From NCBI RefSeq assembly GCF_900103485.1, contig NZ_FNHW01000001.1:1923306-1987305 (forward strand): DNA of 64,000 bases, given 5' to 3'. Every line of letters starts with the position of its first letter. The first letter of the stretch is position 1. Positions 45,119 through 54,544 of the stretch are shown piece after piece. Under the pieces are notes generated by a model. The model was not told the origin of the DNA. It saw only the letters and a program-made list of their open reading frames with translations, and searched no databases. The position numbers and the translations under genes were made by a program. This DNA is from Fictibacillus solisalsi. GTDB lineage: Bacteria; Bacillota; Bacilli; Bacillales; Fictibacillaceae.

Positions 45119-45501
45119 GCTGCTTCCTCCTTATGTTTCCTGCTGCTTTCATAATAGAAAGCAGTTATGAAGATCTTGTGAAGAACCAATAAGGAACATG
45201 TCAAAAGGCTGATTTTACAAGCCGAAAAACAATGGAATTTTTTATTGAAAAAGATAAGAAGAGACTTCAAAGCCAGTTTAAGATCATGGGCACCGGCCCG
45301 TGCTGCTCCGATCATTATGATTATAAAAATAAGGATGAAAGCTATATCTACTGGAAAGATGGATTTAATAACTTGCCTTCCAACTGGAATAATCTCTTGA
45401 AAACATTTTGTGCTCTTCAAGTTATATAGCGTTTGTATAAAAATCTATTACAATGTAAATAATTTCTTTAGATCTCTGGTTGTTAAGGGGCTTAATGATT
45501 A
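45119..45501. other. gap between ydhK and ger locus 3
   Basis: A plus-strand frame 45232-45429 (MEFFIEKDKKRLQSQFKIMG to LKTFCALQVI) has protein-like composition but no ribosome binding site and no known family. It may be a relic. The divergent promoters of ydhK and of ger locus 3 must lie here. Confidence 0.3.
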
Positions 45502-46818
45502 ATGAGGAATAGTGTAAAGGAAATTAAAACCAAGTTTTCCACTCAAGGAGATTTTTTCATTGAGGAAGAGTCATATGACAAAATGTCCTGCTATCTTATT
45601 GGATTTAAAACACTTATTGATCTACCTAAGACAAAATTATACATACAACAGATGGGTGAATCTTGTACTTCAAAAAGCGCCCTTTTGGGAAAGCTCAGTG
45701 AAGAAACCAACGTTAATACAGAGCAATTAATTAAAGGAATTTTAGAAGGCAAATTAGTAATCGTTACAAAAGATGGAAAGGAAAATGCAATTGTAGATCC
45801 AATTGTTCAAAACCTTAATAGCAGCATTGGAGAACCCAAAAATGAAAGTCCGGTTCATTCCTCTACGGATGCCTTTGTAGAGGATATTAATACTAATGTT
45901 GGGATGTTGCGAAAGAGATTAAACACTGACCGTTTATGTCATTGTACCTATCAGGTTGGAGAGTTAGACAAGCGAAGATTATCCATGCTTTACATAAATG
46001 GGAAAGCTCCAAATGACCTTGTTAATAAGATTCATCATCAGTTAAACCAAATTGATTCGGATATTGAAACCATTGATGATCTGAATAAAAGGTTTGAAAA
46101 GCGTAGACTGAGCCCTGTCAGTCATTTTTCTGCCACCGAGCTACCAATTCAAGCCATACATTCCTTAAAAAAGAACAGAATTGTTCTTTTTATGGATAAT
46201 TACCCCTTTGCCCTTGTTTTTCCAAATTTAATTTTGGACATGTTTAGTACGGAAAATGACCGCAATTTCCCTTTTATCCTTACATTTATGCTTCGTTTTT
46301 TTAGAGTCATAGGAGCTGTAGCAACAGTGATTTTTCCTGCCTTATATGTTGCATTAGTGTCGGTTAACCCCGGAATATTCAGAACTGATCTTGCTTTGTT
46401 TGTCGCAAAAAGCAGGGAAGGTATTCCTTTATCTGCCTTTTTAGAAACCATTGCAATGGTTGTTTTAGTTGATTTGATACTCGAGGCGATTGTAAGGTTG
46501 CCTAAAAGTGTTGGGCCTGCAATTACAATGGTAGGAGGAATAATTTTGGGACAAGCAGTAGTAGAAGCCAATTTAGTAAGCAATTTGTTAGTCATTGTGA
46601 TCACTGCTGTAGTCATTGCAAGTTCTGCAGTTATTGGAATGCAGAACTCATTGTATATACGTCTGCTAAAGTATCCTATATTAGTTTTAGCCTCTCTATT
46701 TGGTATTTTAGGGGTATTTATCGGTTTCATTTTCACAATCATCTATTTAGCAAGTTTAACATCAGACGATATTCCTTATTTAACGTTACGTTTTGAACAC
46801 AAAGGAGACACAAAGTGA
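45502..46818 (+). CDS. GerAA-type germination receptor A subunit, ger locus 3
   Basis: 438 residues, about 70-100 shorter than most A subunits. The N-terminal soluble domain is short and diverged, and the cytoplasmic tail after helix 5 ends early (SDDIPYLTLRFEHKGDTK), lacking the usual R-LKD-xFxRxP segment. The membrane domain has family blocks: FSATELPIQAIHSLKKNRIV, DNYPFALVFPNLILDMF, YVALVSVNPGIFRTDLALFV and RLPKSVGPAITMVGGIILGQ. I take it as a complete but divergent A subunit. It overlaps the B gene by four bases. Confidence 0.87.
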   Translation: MRNSVKEIKTKFSTQGDFFIEEESYDKMSCYLIGFKTLIDLPKTKLYIQQMGESCTSKSALLGKLSEETNVNTEQLIKGILEGKLVIVTKDGKENAIVDPIVQNLNSSIGEPKNESPVHSSTDAFVEDINTNVGMLRKRLNTDRLCHCTYQVGELDKRRLSMLYINGKAPNDLVNKIHHQLNQIDSDIETIDDLNKRFEKRRLSPVSHFSATELPIQAIHSLKKNRIVLFMDNYPFALVFPNLILDMFSTENDRNFPFILTFMLRFFRVIGAVATVIFPALYVALVSVNPGIFRTDLALFVAKSREGIPLSAFLETIAMVVLVDLILEAIVRLPKSVGPAITMVGGIILGQAVVEANLVSNLLVIVITAVVIASSAVIGMQNSLYIRLLKYPILVLASLFGILGVFIGFIFTIIYLASLTSDDIPYLTLRFEHKGDTK

Positions 46819-47897
46819 CACATCGAATACAAGTTGGAATGCTTTTCATTATTATGCATTTAAGTTTTAGCTACTTGATCTATCCAGACCTCATTTACCG
46901 GTTAACTAAAACCTCGCATTGGGAAGTGATCTTGTGTCAGGGATTGATGCAACTGATTTTACTTTGGATTTACTACAAAGGTTTAAATTATTTTCCCGAT
47001 AAAAATGTTATTGAAATATATTTAAAAATAGGAAAATGGGCTGCAATCATTTTTCTTACCCCATATGTAATCAATCTTATTGCTATTGTGGGGTTCAATT
47101 TGCGTCTTCATGCTGAAGTGATTAATGATGTATTTTTACCCCGAACCCCTTACTGGTCGATACTCATCTTGTTATTTTTCATCTCGGTATATACAGCCAT
47201 TAAAGGATTGGATACCATCTTACGTTCCTCGGTTATTATTTTCTTTATTGTTATTCCATTAATATTTTTTAACATCTTTTCCTCTTTTACAAATTTCGAT
47301 CTACACAGCGTTTCCCCGGTTTGGGATTCTCCTCTCAAATTCTTGTTTAATATAAAGTATTTTTATCTGATGGGATTTTCATCATTTTTAATTTTAGGGT
47401 TTATTTCTTCAGGAGCAAATTCGAATTTCTGCCAAATTTTTGCCGTTTTCGTTAGTGTGGTCTTATTTTCTTTATCAGCAGTGTATATACCACTTTTTAT
47501 ATTTGGACAAGAAACCGTCACTACGCTGGCCTATCCTTTCTTAGAAGCAATAAATTCAGTAGACATTAGTTGGTTTATCTTCAACCGACAAACCATGGTT
47601 TTCGGTATTTCATTGGTTGGATTAGTCATCTTGGCTAATGCAGTTTTACTTTGGATGTCTGGGCATATTATGCAGAAAACCTATAAATGGAAGACAATGG
47701 AGGCTGCTTATTGGATCATCTTGCTCTCTGTTATCGCATTTGTTGTTGCATTGGTGGTTCCACATCAATCATTAGTTGAAAAGTTTTTTCTGTGGAGCAC
47801 AGGGGCCCAAACGTATTTTATGATTATCATCCCCTCTTTCATTTTTCTCTATGGTTCCTTATCCAAAGGAGGCTTGGTAGGTTATGATAAAAAGTAA
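46815..47897 (+). CDS. GerAB-type germination permease, ger locus 3
   Basis: 360 residues, ten helices, starting at a GTG with AAAGGAGACAC upstream and overlapping the A gene. The end FLWSTGAQTYFMIIIPSFIF shows the intact helix 10 with its Pro, in contrast to locus 1. Very hydrophobic and AT-rich. B subunits of this family carry the germinant-binding pocket. It overlaps the C gene by 14 bp. Confidence 0.87.
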   Translation: MTHRIQVGMLFIIMHLSFSYLIYPDLIYRLTKTSHWEVILCQGLMQLILLWIYYKGLNYFPDKNVIEIYLKIGKWAAIIFLTPYVINLIAIVGFNLRLHAEVINDVFLPRTPYWSILILLFFISVYTAIKGLDTILRSSVIIFFIVIPLIFFNIFSSFTNFDLHSVSPVWDSPLKFLFNIKYFYLMGFSSFLILGFISSGANSNFCQIFAVFVSVVLFSLSAVYIPLFIFGQETVTTLAYPFLEAINSVDISWFIFNRQTMVFGISLVGLVILANAVLLWMSGHIMQKTYKWKTMEAAYWIILLSVIAFVVALVVPHQSLVEKFFLWSTGAQTYFMIIIPSFIFLYGSLSKGGLVGYDKK

Positions 47898-48936
47898 AGT
47901 GAGTCGACTATCGATCGTGTTCCTGTCAATCCTATTTCTTTCGGGTTGTTGGGATATTAAAGATATAAATAATCGTTCCCTACCTTTAGTCCTCGGGATT
48001 TCAAAGGAAAATGGACAAGAGTATAAATTAACCTTGCAGATTCCTATTCCGAAAAGCGACAACCAAATCTCCAGAACAGTAACAGAGAAAGGAAAAACCG
48101 TCACAAATGCACTTGGCCATATTCAAACAAACTCTGAAAACGCTATTGACTACTCCCAAGTACAATTAATTGTCATCCAAAAAAACTTGGCAAAAAACCA
48201 ACAGGAATTTCGAGATCTTATAAAATTCTTAATGGGATCAGAAGATATTCCATCAAGAGCATTAGTGGCCATTACAGATGATAATGTCGAAAATGTATTA
48301 TCAAACATTAATAATAAATTAGGGGTTAATGCATCTGCTATATACGATTATTTTAATAAAGGGACTGCCTGGGCGCCTGAACTTTTTAGTACCCCGATCT
48401 GGGAGGTGTACCGAAGCCAGTTTTTATCCACAAAAGATATTGCCGTGCCGGCAGTTCGTGCAGGAAAAGACACAGTATTAGTTTTTGAGGGCTCAACTAT
48501 TTTACGGCAGGGCCAATTCATTGAAACAATCGGCCCAAAGGATAGCCAAATGATTAATGTGTTTAATAATAAGGATGTAAAGGGTTATACGGAAAACCTC
48601 GGTTTTGCTAGTATCATGGTAACTAACAGTTCCATTCAAAGCAAAATAAAAATGAATAATAATAAACCCTATGTTACAAGTGATTTACGTTTAAAAATAC
48701 ATATTTTAGAAAGAAAACAAGGCATCACAAACAAAAAAATTTACGAAAAAATAGAACGGCTTACTGAAAGGCGTTTTTACAATCTACTTAAGAAAACACA
48801 ACATAGTCAAAGTGACATTTTTGGTTTTGGGCAGCAATTTCAACATGTAATTTCATATCATGATCTAAAAGATTGGAGATATAAGTATTACCCCGATCTG
48901 AAGGTCGATTTTAAGGTGCATGCTAACCTCGAGTAA
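47884..48936 (+). CDS. Ger(x)C-type germination lipoprotein, ger locus 3
   Basis: 350 residues. Lipobox LFLSGC followed by WDIKDINNR, then the GerC body and C-terminal domain (SDLRLKIHILERKQG, QSDIFGFGQQFQHV, DLKDWRYKYYPDLKVDFKV). Ending in a strand typical of the family. Last gene of an A-B-C operon on the plus strand; no strong plus-strand terminator follows directly. Confidence 0.9.
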   Translation: MIKSKVSRLSIVFLSILFLSGCWDIKDINNRSLPLVLGISKENGQEYKLTLQIPIPKSDNQISRTVTEKGKTVTNALGHIQTNSENAIDYSQVQLIVIQKNLAKNQQEFRDLIKFLMGSEDIPSRALVAITDDNVENVLSNINNKLGVNASAIYDYFNKGTAWAPELFSTPIWEVYRSQFLSTKDIAVPAVRAGKDTVLVFEGSTILRQGQFIETIGPKDSQMINVFNNKDVKGYTENLGFASIMVTNSSIQSKIKMNNNKPYVTSDLRLKIHILERKQGITNKKIYEKIERLTERRFYNLLKKTQHSQSDIFGFGQQFQHVISYHDLKDWRYKYYPDLKVDFKVHANLE

Positions 48937-49100
48937 TAGGCTTATTCTTAAGCTATTCTATTTATTGTTCAAGCTAGGTCCAGGAATTGCCCTTGTTCAC
49001 ATTTAGATTCTGTTGCTTCCTGTTTACTCCATAGGTAAACAAATACTTGAATTCCCTCATTCGGCTTTGATTCAACAGGACATTTGATCGCGATAAAAAA

Positions 49101-49130
49101 GGTAAGAGCATAATAAATGTGCTCTTACCT
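49101..49130 (-). terminator. terminator between ger locus 3 and the kinase gene
   Basis: GGTAAGAGCA / TGCTCTTACC. The minus-strand U-tract (TTTTTTATC) is better than the plus-strand one, so it mainly ends the kinase transcript, about 90 bases past its stop. Confidence 0.8.
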
Positions 49131-49216
49131 TAAATTTCATAATTCGAATTAACATTTTTATATTCATTTATGCTTCGTTTACGGAAGTAAAATTGTGTTT
49201 GAAATATTTTATTTAA

Positions 49217-50440
49217 TTACACATTTAGTTTTCTTTCATTGATAATGGATACTGGCATACTAATACTTACTGTGGTTCCTTCATTGACCTTACTGTCGAC
49301 TTTAAGAGTTCCTTTATGTGATTCAATGATTTTGTAGCATATCAGTAATCCTAACCCGGTACCATTTTCTTTTGTCGTAATAAACGGTTGTCCCAAAATA
49401 GAGAGTTGTTCCTTTGGAATACCGACTCCCTCATCTTTGATCGTTATCAAAACTTGTTCATGATGCCCTTTATTAACTACAATTTTAATCTGACCACCAT
49501 TAGGCATTGCTTCCATTGAATTCTTTAAAAGATTAAGAAAAACTTGCTTCATTTGATTCTTATCAATATAAAAATCCGGCAAATTTGATTCATACTGTTC
49601 TGTAATTTGTATGTTGTGATTTTTCGTCTTTAAATTCAATAATGCAATAACTTCTTTCAATACATGTTCTATATTTTGTTCTTTTAAGGCAACTTCCTTT
49701 GGTTTTGATAGATCTAAAAAATCACCGACTATATTATTTATTCGTTCAAGTTCACTTTCGACGATGGCTATATATTGGTTCTCATGCTGGTTTACTTGTA
49801 ATAATTGAATGAATCCCGATATAGAAGTTAGAGGATTGCGTATTTCATGAGCAATACCTGCAGCCATTTGTCCCAACAGAGCCAATGCTTCTGATCTTTG
49901 TAAGAGAATCCTTGTCTCTTCTTTTTTTAAAGTAATATCTTTAATAACAGTTAGACTGACGTCTTTATTTCCATACTTAATATCATATGAGCTTACCTCG
50001 TAAAAAAAAGAAATGCCCTTTTTGTTCTTTATTTCGATATCAACTGGTTTAAATTTACTTTCTTCTAGTAGTATTGCGTTCAACAATGGTTTAGTTAGGG
50101 GGGGCCCCACAAAATTATTCAACTCATTACCAATTGCTGCATCCATGTTTCTCAGATTTATTAGTTGGAGAAAGGGCTGGTTTAAATACAGTATTTTTCC
50201 ATTTTGGTGAATCAAAATCGATTCGGGTAAAGTATCGATAAGAAGTTTGTAACCTTCTTCATTAGCCTTTGATTGTTTTGCAAATTCACGTATTTTGTCA
50301 TAATGCCAGCCAATTAGCCAGGCAATGAAGGTGAAAAGGAAGAAATCAAAGGTCCAAAAAGGGTGACCGCTCCATATTTTTTGATAAGTGGTAAAAGCAA
50401 TTGAAAGTGAAATTAATGAAAGCTGTCCAACTTTCTTCAT
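49217..50440 (-). CDS. orphan sporulation-type sensor histidine kinase (KinE/KinB-like)
   Basis: 407 residues. Two hydrophobic segments at the N-terminus (about 5-45), a PAS domain (about 60-180, ending TVIKDITLKKEE), HisKA with GIAHEIRNPLTSISGF (His198) and HATPase with NQMKQVFLNLLKNSMEAMPN, KDEGVGIP and GTGLGLLICYKIIES. No response regulator is adjacent, as for the kinases that feed the Spo0F phosphorelay. Which phosphorelay entry it serves cannot be read from the sequence. Confidence 0.85.
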   Translation of the reverse strand: MKKVGQLSLISLSIAFTTYQKIWSGHPFWTFDFFLFTFIAWLIGWHYDKIREFAKQSKANEEGYKLLIDTLPESILIHQNGKILYLNQPFLQLINLRNMDAAIGNELNNFVGPPLTKPLLNAILLEESKFKPVDIEIKNKKGISFFYEVSSYDIKYGNKDVSLTVIKDITLKKEETRILLQRSEALALLGQMAAGIAHEIRNPLTSISGFIQLLQVNQHENQYIAIVESELERINNIVGDFLDLSKPKEVALKEQNIEHVLKEVIALLNLKTKNHNIQITEQYESNLPDFYIDKNQMKQVFLNLLKNSMEAMPNGGQIKIVVNKGHHEQVLITIKDEGVGIPKEQLSILGQPFITTKENGTGLGLLICYKIIESHKGTLKVDSKVNEGTTVSISMPVSIINERKLNV

Positions 50441-50689
50441 ATATACTTCTCCAACAGATGTTTTTATCTTATGATATCATATATGGTCTGAATTTTCAGT
50501 CCACTAATGAAAAATAATTGATTGATATAATTCTTTTTTAAAGGTATTTCATATTTCAGCGTTTGGTATAATGGTAAAAATTTATCTAGCTCTTGGTTTT
50601 TTAACCATTTCGTTCCATAATAATGACCGACCTTTTTTGCTATTGAGTATAATGCTTCACACAGTATTGCCCATGCCGGGCACACAAAT
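50441..50689. other. gap with a doubtful minus-strand frame
   Basis: A 73-codon minus-strand frame (50464-50685, with WLKNQELDKFLPLYQTLKYE) lacks a ribosome binding site and known family. Overlapping plus-strand frames are no better. Probably non-coding or a relic. Confidence 0.35.
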
Positions 50690-50722
50690 AAAAAGACTGT
50701 TCAGAAGCGAACAGTCTTTTCT
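50690..50722 (-). terminator. terminator of the MHS transporter gene
   Basis: AAAGACTGTTC-AGAAGC-GAACAGTCTTT, followed on the minus strand by TTATTTG. It lies about 150 bases past the transporter stop. Confidence 0.8.
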
Positions 50723-50869
50723 CAAATGTTTCTTAATTATTTGTTTTTTGGGACTAAGCAATAGTCAGAACGAGAGCGAAAGCAATGAGTTAGAACAGTC
50801 AAAATTGCTTTATTTACTAAACGGTTCATCGCTTCCTATTATGTTTTTCAAACTTATTTTTTAATCAGT

Positions 50870-52279
50870 TTATTTTTCGGTTTGTTCAGTTTGCCACCAT
50901 AAAGCATCTTTTGGATTTTCAACAGCTTCATTGAACTCAGACTTAGAAGCAACTGTTGGGTAAGAACCCTTGAGAGATTTTCCTGCTGTGTTAGTGAAAA
51001 AGAATAAAATAACTAAAAATCCAATAATACTTACGATGGTTAAATAGAATGCAGGTGCCAAGTTATTCCCTGTTTTGTGAACTAGCCATGTGGCAACCAG
51101 CGGAGTCGTTCCACCAAATAGTGAAACAGAGACATTAAAAGTAACCGCTAATGTTCGATAGCGAATATCTGTATAGAACATTGTGGGTAAGGTTCCAGGC
51201 ATGGTTCCTTCATAAGATGCAAGTAGAAAACCTAAGATCAGTATACCTATCGATATAAAGACTAAAGTATTCAAGTTGATTAAATAAAAACAAAGAACAG
51301 ACAGCAGGGTTAAGCCTCCTAAACCAATTAAGAAAACAGCCTTGTTTCCAATTTTATCACTAAGCTTCCCAAACATGAAAGCAAGCGGCACCATAAGAAT
51401 CATAATAACTGTAATTAATACGGTTCCTACAGTGTTAGACAACCCGATTATTTCATTTAAATAAGACGGCATGTACGATAATAGCATGTAGTTTGTAATA
51501 TTAAAGAAGGCCACAGCTACAAAACATACGAAAACATCTTTTTTGTGATTTTTTAAAATGGAGAAGAAGCTTTCTTCTTCAACTTCATCATCATTAGAAT
51601 CAGCAAGTTCATTTTCAAAGATCGGTGTTTCCCCTAAACTGCTTCTTAAATAAAACCCAATTAGACCTAAAGGTAAACCAAGTAAAAACGGGATTCTCCA
51701 ACCCCAAGAAGCCATCTGATCATCAGATAGAAGCAGAAAAAGCAAACTAGCCATCAATGAAGCCAGTATATAACCAGTGAGAGTACCAATTTCCAATCCA
51801 CTTCCAAGGACATTACGCTTATTGTCTGGAGATGATTCAGCGATATAAACCATTGCACCCGCATATTCACCGCCAGTTGAAAAGCCTTGAATAATCCTTG
51901 CTATTAATAATAAGATCGGAGCCCAAATTCCAATTTGACCATATGTAGGTAATAAACCGATTAATAATGTGGATAAAGCCATTAAAATAATGGTGGTTGT
52001 TAGAACAACTTTTCTCCCTAACTTATCACCAATCTTTCCGAATATAACACCCCCTAACGGGCGCATTAAAAAAGCAATCGCAAAAGTGGCAAATGTAAAC
52101 ACTAATTTTAGCTCGTCATTCTTAACAGCACTAAAAAAGTTTTGACTAATAATAACCGCCAGATAGGAATATAAACCAAAGTCATACCATTCCATTGCGT
52201 TTCCTACCCCAGTAGCAAACACGCTTTTCCTGGCTTTTTTTATATCGACAACATTAATTTTTTTCTTGTTAAACTTCAT
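50870..52279 (-). CDS. MHS-family (ProP-like) major facilitator transporter
   Basis: 469 residues from the ATG at 52279 with GGAGGTG upstream. Twelve membrane helices. Family features: [20 protein letters not shown] at the start, [20 protein letters not shown] between helices 2 and 3, [20 protein letters not shown] in helix 4, and [17 protein letters not shown]. These are diagnostic of metabolite:H+ symporters such as ProP (proline/betaine), KgtP and the citrate carrier. The exact substrate is unknown. Confidence 0.88.
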   Translation of the reverse strand: MKFNKKKINVVDIKKARKSVFATGVGNAMEWYDFGLYSYLAVIISQNFFSAVKNDELKLVFTFATFAIAFLMRPLGGVIFGKIGDKLGRKVVLTTTIILMALSTLLIGLLPTYGQIGIWAPILLLIARIIQGFSTGGEYAGAMVYIAESSPDNKRNVLGSGLEIGTLTGYILASLMASLLFLLLSDDQMASWGWRIPFLLGLPLGLIGFYLRSSLGETPIFENELADSNDDEVEEESFFSILKNHKKDVFVCFVAVAFFNITNYMLLSYMPSYLNEIIGLSNTVGTVLITVIMILMVPLAFMFGKLSDKIGNKAVFLIGLGGLTLLSVLCFYLINLNTLVFISIGILILGFLLASYEGTMPGTLPTMFYTDIRYRTLAVTFNVSVSLFGGTTPLVATWLVHKTGNNLAPAFYLTIVSIIGFLVILFFFTNTAGKSLKGSYPTVASKSEFNEAVENPKDALWWQTEQTEK

Positions 52280-52656
52280 TATTAGTTTGTCACCTCCAAC
52301 GTATATGGTATACAAAAATAAGAAGCAAAATCAAACATTAGGCTTGCTTCCTAAGTAATACAAAAGGTTGACTATCATTTTCACAAAAATTATTATATAC
52401 CTGCAAATTCATCATTCGCTTTGAAACGCCACTGCCATAGCTCCTGCTACTACTTGAATAATCTGCCATTGACTAAATTGGTAACTGTCTTTTCCACTTA
52501 GATATACCTCTTTTATTAAGGGTTTACACCTTCAAAAAATACTATTCATTTTCCGACAATTATTAGTAAAAGCAATATCCATTTTGCGTTAAAATATCAT
52601 CTTCATCTTAAGACAGGACCTGAAGAAATAAAGGTGACTTGCGCATTTTTTACCCT
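52280..52656. other. non-coding region upstream of the transporter
   Basis: No supported gene in about 380 bases. The last part (about 52560-52656) may be the body of a small RNA ending at the terminator that follows; it contains a short stem CTTCA / TGAAG around 52600-52624. Confidence 0.35.
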
Positions 52657-52692
52657 AATATGCCCAGGAATCAACACTTGGGCATATTTTTT
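52657..52692 (+). terminator. orphan intrinsic terminator, possible small RNA end
   Basis: AATATGCCCA-GGAATCAACAC-TTGGGCATATT followed by TTTT. No open frame precedes it on the plus strand within 300 bases. Confidence 0.75.
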
Positions 52693-52783
52693 GAACTAAG
52701 CATGAATGATGGGTGTAATCCTTAAAAACAGAACTGGTAAATATTATTAAAGCCATTCTATAATTTTCTCCATTAACATATGG

Positions 52784-52823
52784 TCAAACATAATCACTTC
52801 ATTTATGTAAGTGTTATGTTTGA
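52784..52823. repeat. long inverted repeat in the intergenic region
   Basis: TCAAACATAATCACTT and AAGTGTTATGTTTGA are inverted copies (one base missing) with a 9-base loop. Neither strand has a U-tract beyond it, so an operator or mobile-element relic is more likely than a terminator. The rest of 52693-53123 shows nothing else. Confidence 0.6.
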
Positions 52824-53123
52824 GTATGTTTGCTTAAACTCCTCAGGCTTTTTCCACCTTGAATCATAATTCTTTATAGTATAAATTTTTAATAAAGGAT
52901 TAAATAATAAAAACCTTTGATTGTTAAGTACAAACCTTCCTTGTGATTTTTATTGTAAAAGTTCTCTCCAATATTGCGATATCGTCTTTTCATTTAAGAA
53001 TTGTAAAGTCATGAGGTGAAATGTAGTCTATATTCGGGGATTTACTAAATGCAGGGTTTAAATTTTTCTTATTTTGGTGCATCTTCAACTAGATTTTAAA
53101 TTAATAATGCTGAGGAGGATAAG

Positions 53124-53687
53124 ATGGAAAAGCATGCTGAATTATTTCATTCATTGGAGGGAAATAACATCTACTTCAAGTCATTGAGTGTTAAGGATGT
53201 TCAAGAAATACATAATTATGCATCCGATCAAGAAGTTTCACAATTTATTGGCTGGAACTTAATGAGTACCTTGGAGGAAACTCGTCGGTACATTGAAGTA
53301 ATGTTAAAGCGTGAGGCAGAAGGTACTCATTTATATTCCTCCGTTGTTGAAAAACATACTGATGCAGTAATAGGGACAGCCATGATTTTTAATTTTGACA
53401 ATAAGGCAAACAACGCCGAAGTTGGTTATGTGTTGAATAAACATCATTGGGGTAAGGGGTATGGCAGAGAGTTGGTTGCATTGATGAGTAATTTTGCATT
53501 TTCCTCCCTTCAGCTCCACAAACTCCATGCCATCTTAGTGGATGCCAATATTGGATCTGCTCGTATACTGGAAAAGAATCAGTATGAATTAGAAGGACGC
53601 TTAAAAGATCACTATTTTATAGAGAATACGTATTATGATGCATTGCTTTTCGGGAAAATACTGACCTCGGAAAGCAGCTTTTGTTGA
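53124..53687 (+). CDS. GNAT acetyltransferase (RimJ/RimL type)
   Basis: 187 residues. IYFKSLSVKDVQEIHNYASD, EVGYVLNKHHWGKGYGRELV (acetyl-CoA site) and LHKLHAILVDANIGSARILE-KNQYELEG are the RimJ/RimL signature. Members acetylate N-terminal residues or small molecules; the target is unknown. TGAGGAGG precedes the ATG. Stands alone. Confidence 0.87.
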   Translation: MEKHAELFHSLEGNNIYFKSLSVKDVQEIHNYASDQEVSQFIGWNLMSTLEETRRYIEVMLKREAEGTHLYSSVVEKHTDAVIGTAMIFNFDNKANNAEVGYVLNKHHWGKGYGRELVALMSNFAFSSLQLHKLHAILVDANIGSARILEKNQYELEGRLKDHYFIENTYYDALLFGKILTSESSFC

Positions 53688-53842
53688 ACATTCAAAATCA
53701 CCACCTTACACAAAACGTGAGGAAAACTTTAAATCCATACTATAAGGCCATCCGACTCAACATGCATAAGCCTCCAATTCCAGCACTACAATCAATCCTT
53801 TCATAACAACCACACTCTTTATAGTTGGCACTCATCCCTCCC

Positions 53843-54532
53843 TTAAATCTGTGTCAAAATATAGACAAGTGGCTCCATATCCTTTGTACCAAAAAAGTAA
53901 ATTTGGTTGGCCAAAAATAATTCATAGTATGAATGACGCGAAGACGATGGTTTTCCTTCTAAATTCAAAACCCTCTGGGAAGGAGCGTTTTCCACGGTTT
54001 CAAACTTCATATCCTGGGGCAGCTGCATCAAAAAAATCATGGACACTTTTGTGCTATAAGTGGCGGGCGTTTCATCATCCAGCAGCCAGTTTGGACTCCC
54101 TCCTATTTTTGCATGAGTTTCATCAGGAGTCTCTGCTGATGACTGGCGCCATCTCACAAATTTTATTTTTTCCTCGTAGTCGTTTCGCAGTTCTCCATTC
54201 TCTGTTTCAAAAAGAAAAATCCTGAAATTTTTTTGGTAGGATTTCAAAAACCCCTGCGGTATATCTATACCTTTTAATGTATCCTGAAGCATTTCGGGGA
54301 TCAGGTACTCCTCGTGTGCGCACATCGTACAGGCAAAGACTGCCATCGTTTTTCCTTCCCAGCTATGTCCCACTGGGAAAGATACTTGGAAAAAGAAGGT
54401 TAGTTTTTCACCGCACAACTCACACGGTGGTAAAGGCTCTGAAGCTGGCATGCGGGGAAGCCCGCCAATGAAGGTCAGATCCCCTTTCTCTTGCAGTCCG
54501 GATTCTTCCAATAGAAGATAGCTTTTTTCCAT
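53843..54532 (-). CDS. DUF1963/YwqG-like protein, probable immunity protein of the neighbouring toxin
   Basis: 229 residues. The front GGLPRMPASEPLPPCELCGE followed by KLTFFFQVSFP, and a later CTMC, give a CxxC...CxxC pair that could hold zinc. The second half has SPNWLLDDETPATYS, FLMQLPQDMKFE and the end LFLANQIYFFGTKDMEPL, with the GG.P....Q...C..C and L.Q......YFF pattern of DUF1963/YwqG. It starts 12 bp after the stop of the PrsW-nuclease gene with GGAAGTGATGG as ribosome binding site, so the two are co-translated. Position and size fit an immunity protein; this is inference. Confidence 0.7.
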   Translation of the reverse strand: MEKSYLLLEESGLQEKGDLTFIGGLPRMPASEPLPPCELCGEKLTFFFQVSFPVGHSWEGKTMAVFACTMCAHEEYLIPEMLQDTLKGIDIPQGFLKSYQKNFRIFLFETENGELRNDYEEKIKFVRWRQSSAETPDETHAKIGGSPNWLLDDETPATYSTKVSMIFLMQLPQDMKFETVENAPSQRVLNLEGKPSSSRHSYYELFLANQIYFFGTKDMEPLVYILTQI

Positions 54533-54544
54533 TCCATCACTTCC

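Noticed and set aside
45232-45429. 65-codon plus-strand ORF before ger locus 3
   Set aside because: Composition is plausible, but there is no ribosome binding site and no family; left as part of the gap.
46200-46742. 180-codon minus-strand frame opposite the ger locus 3 A gene
   Set aside because: Antisense shadow of the membrane domain; the plus strand is clearly coding.
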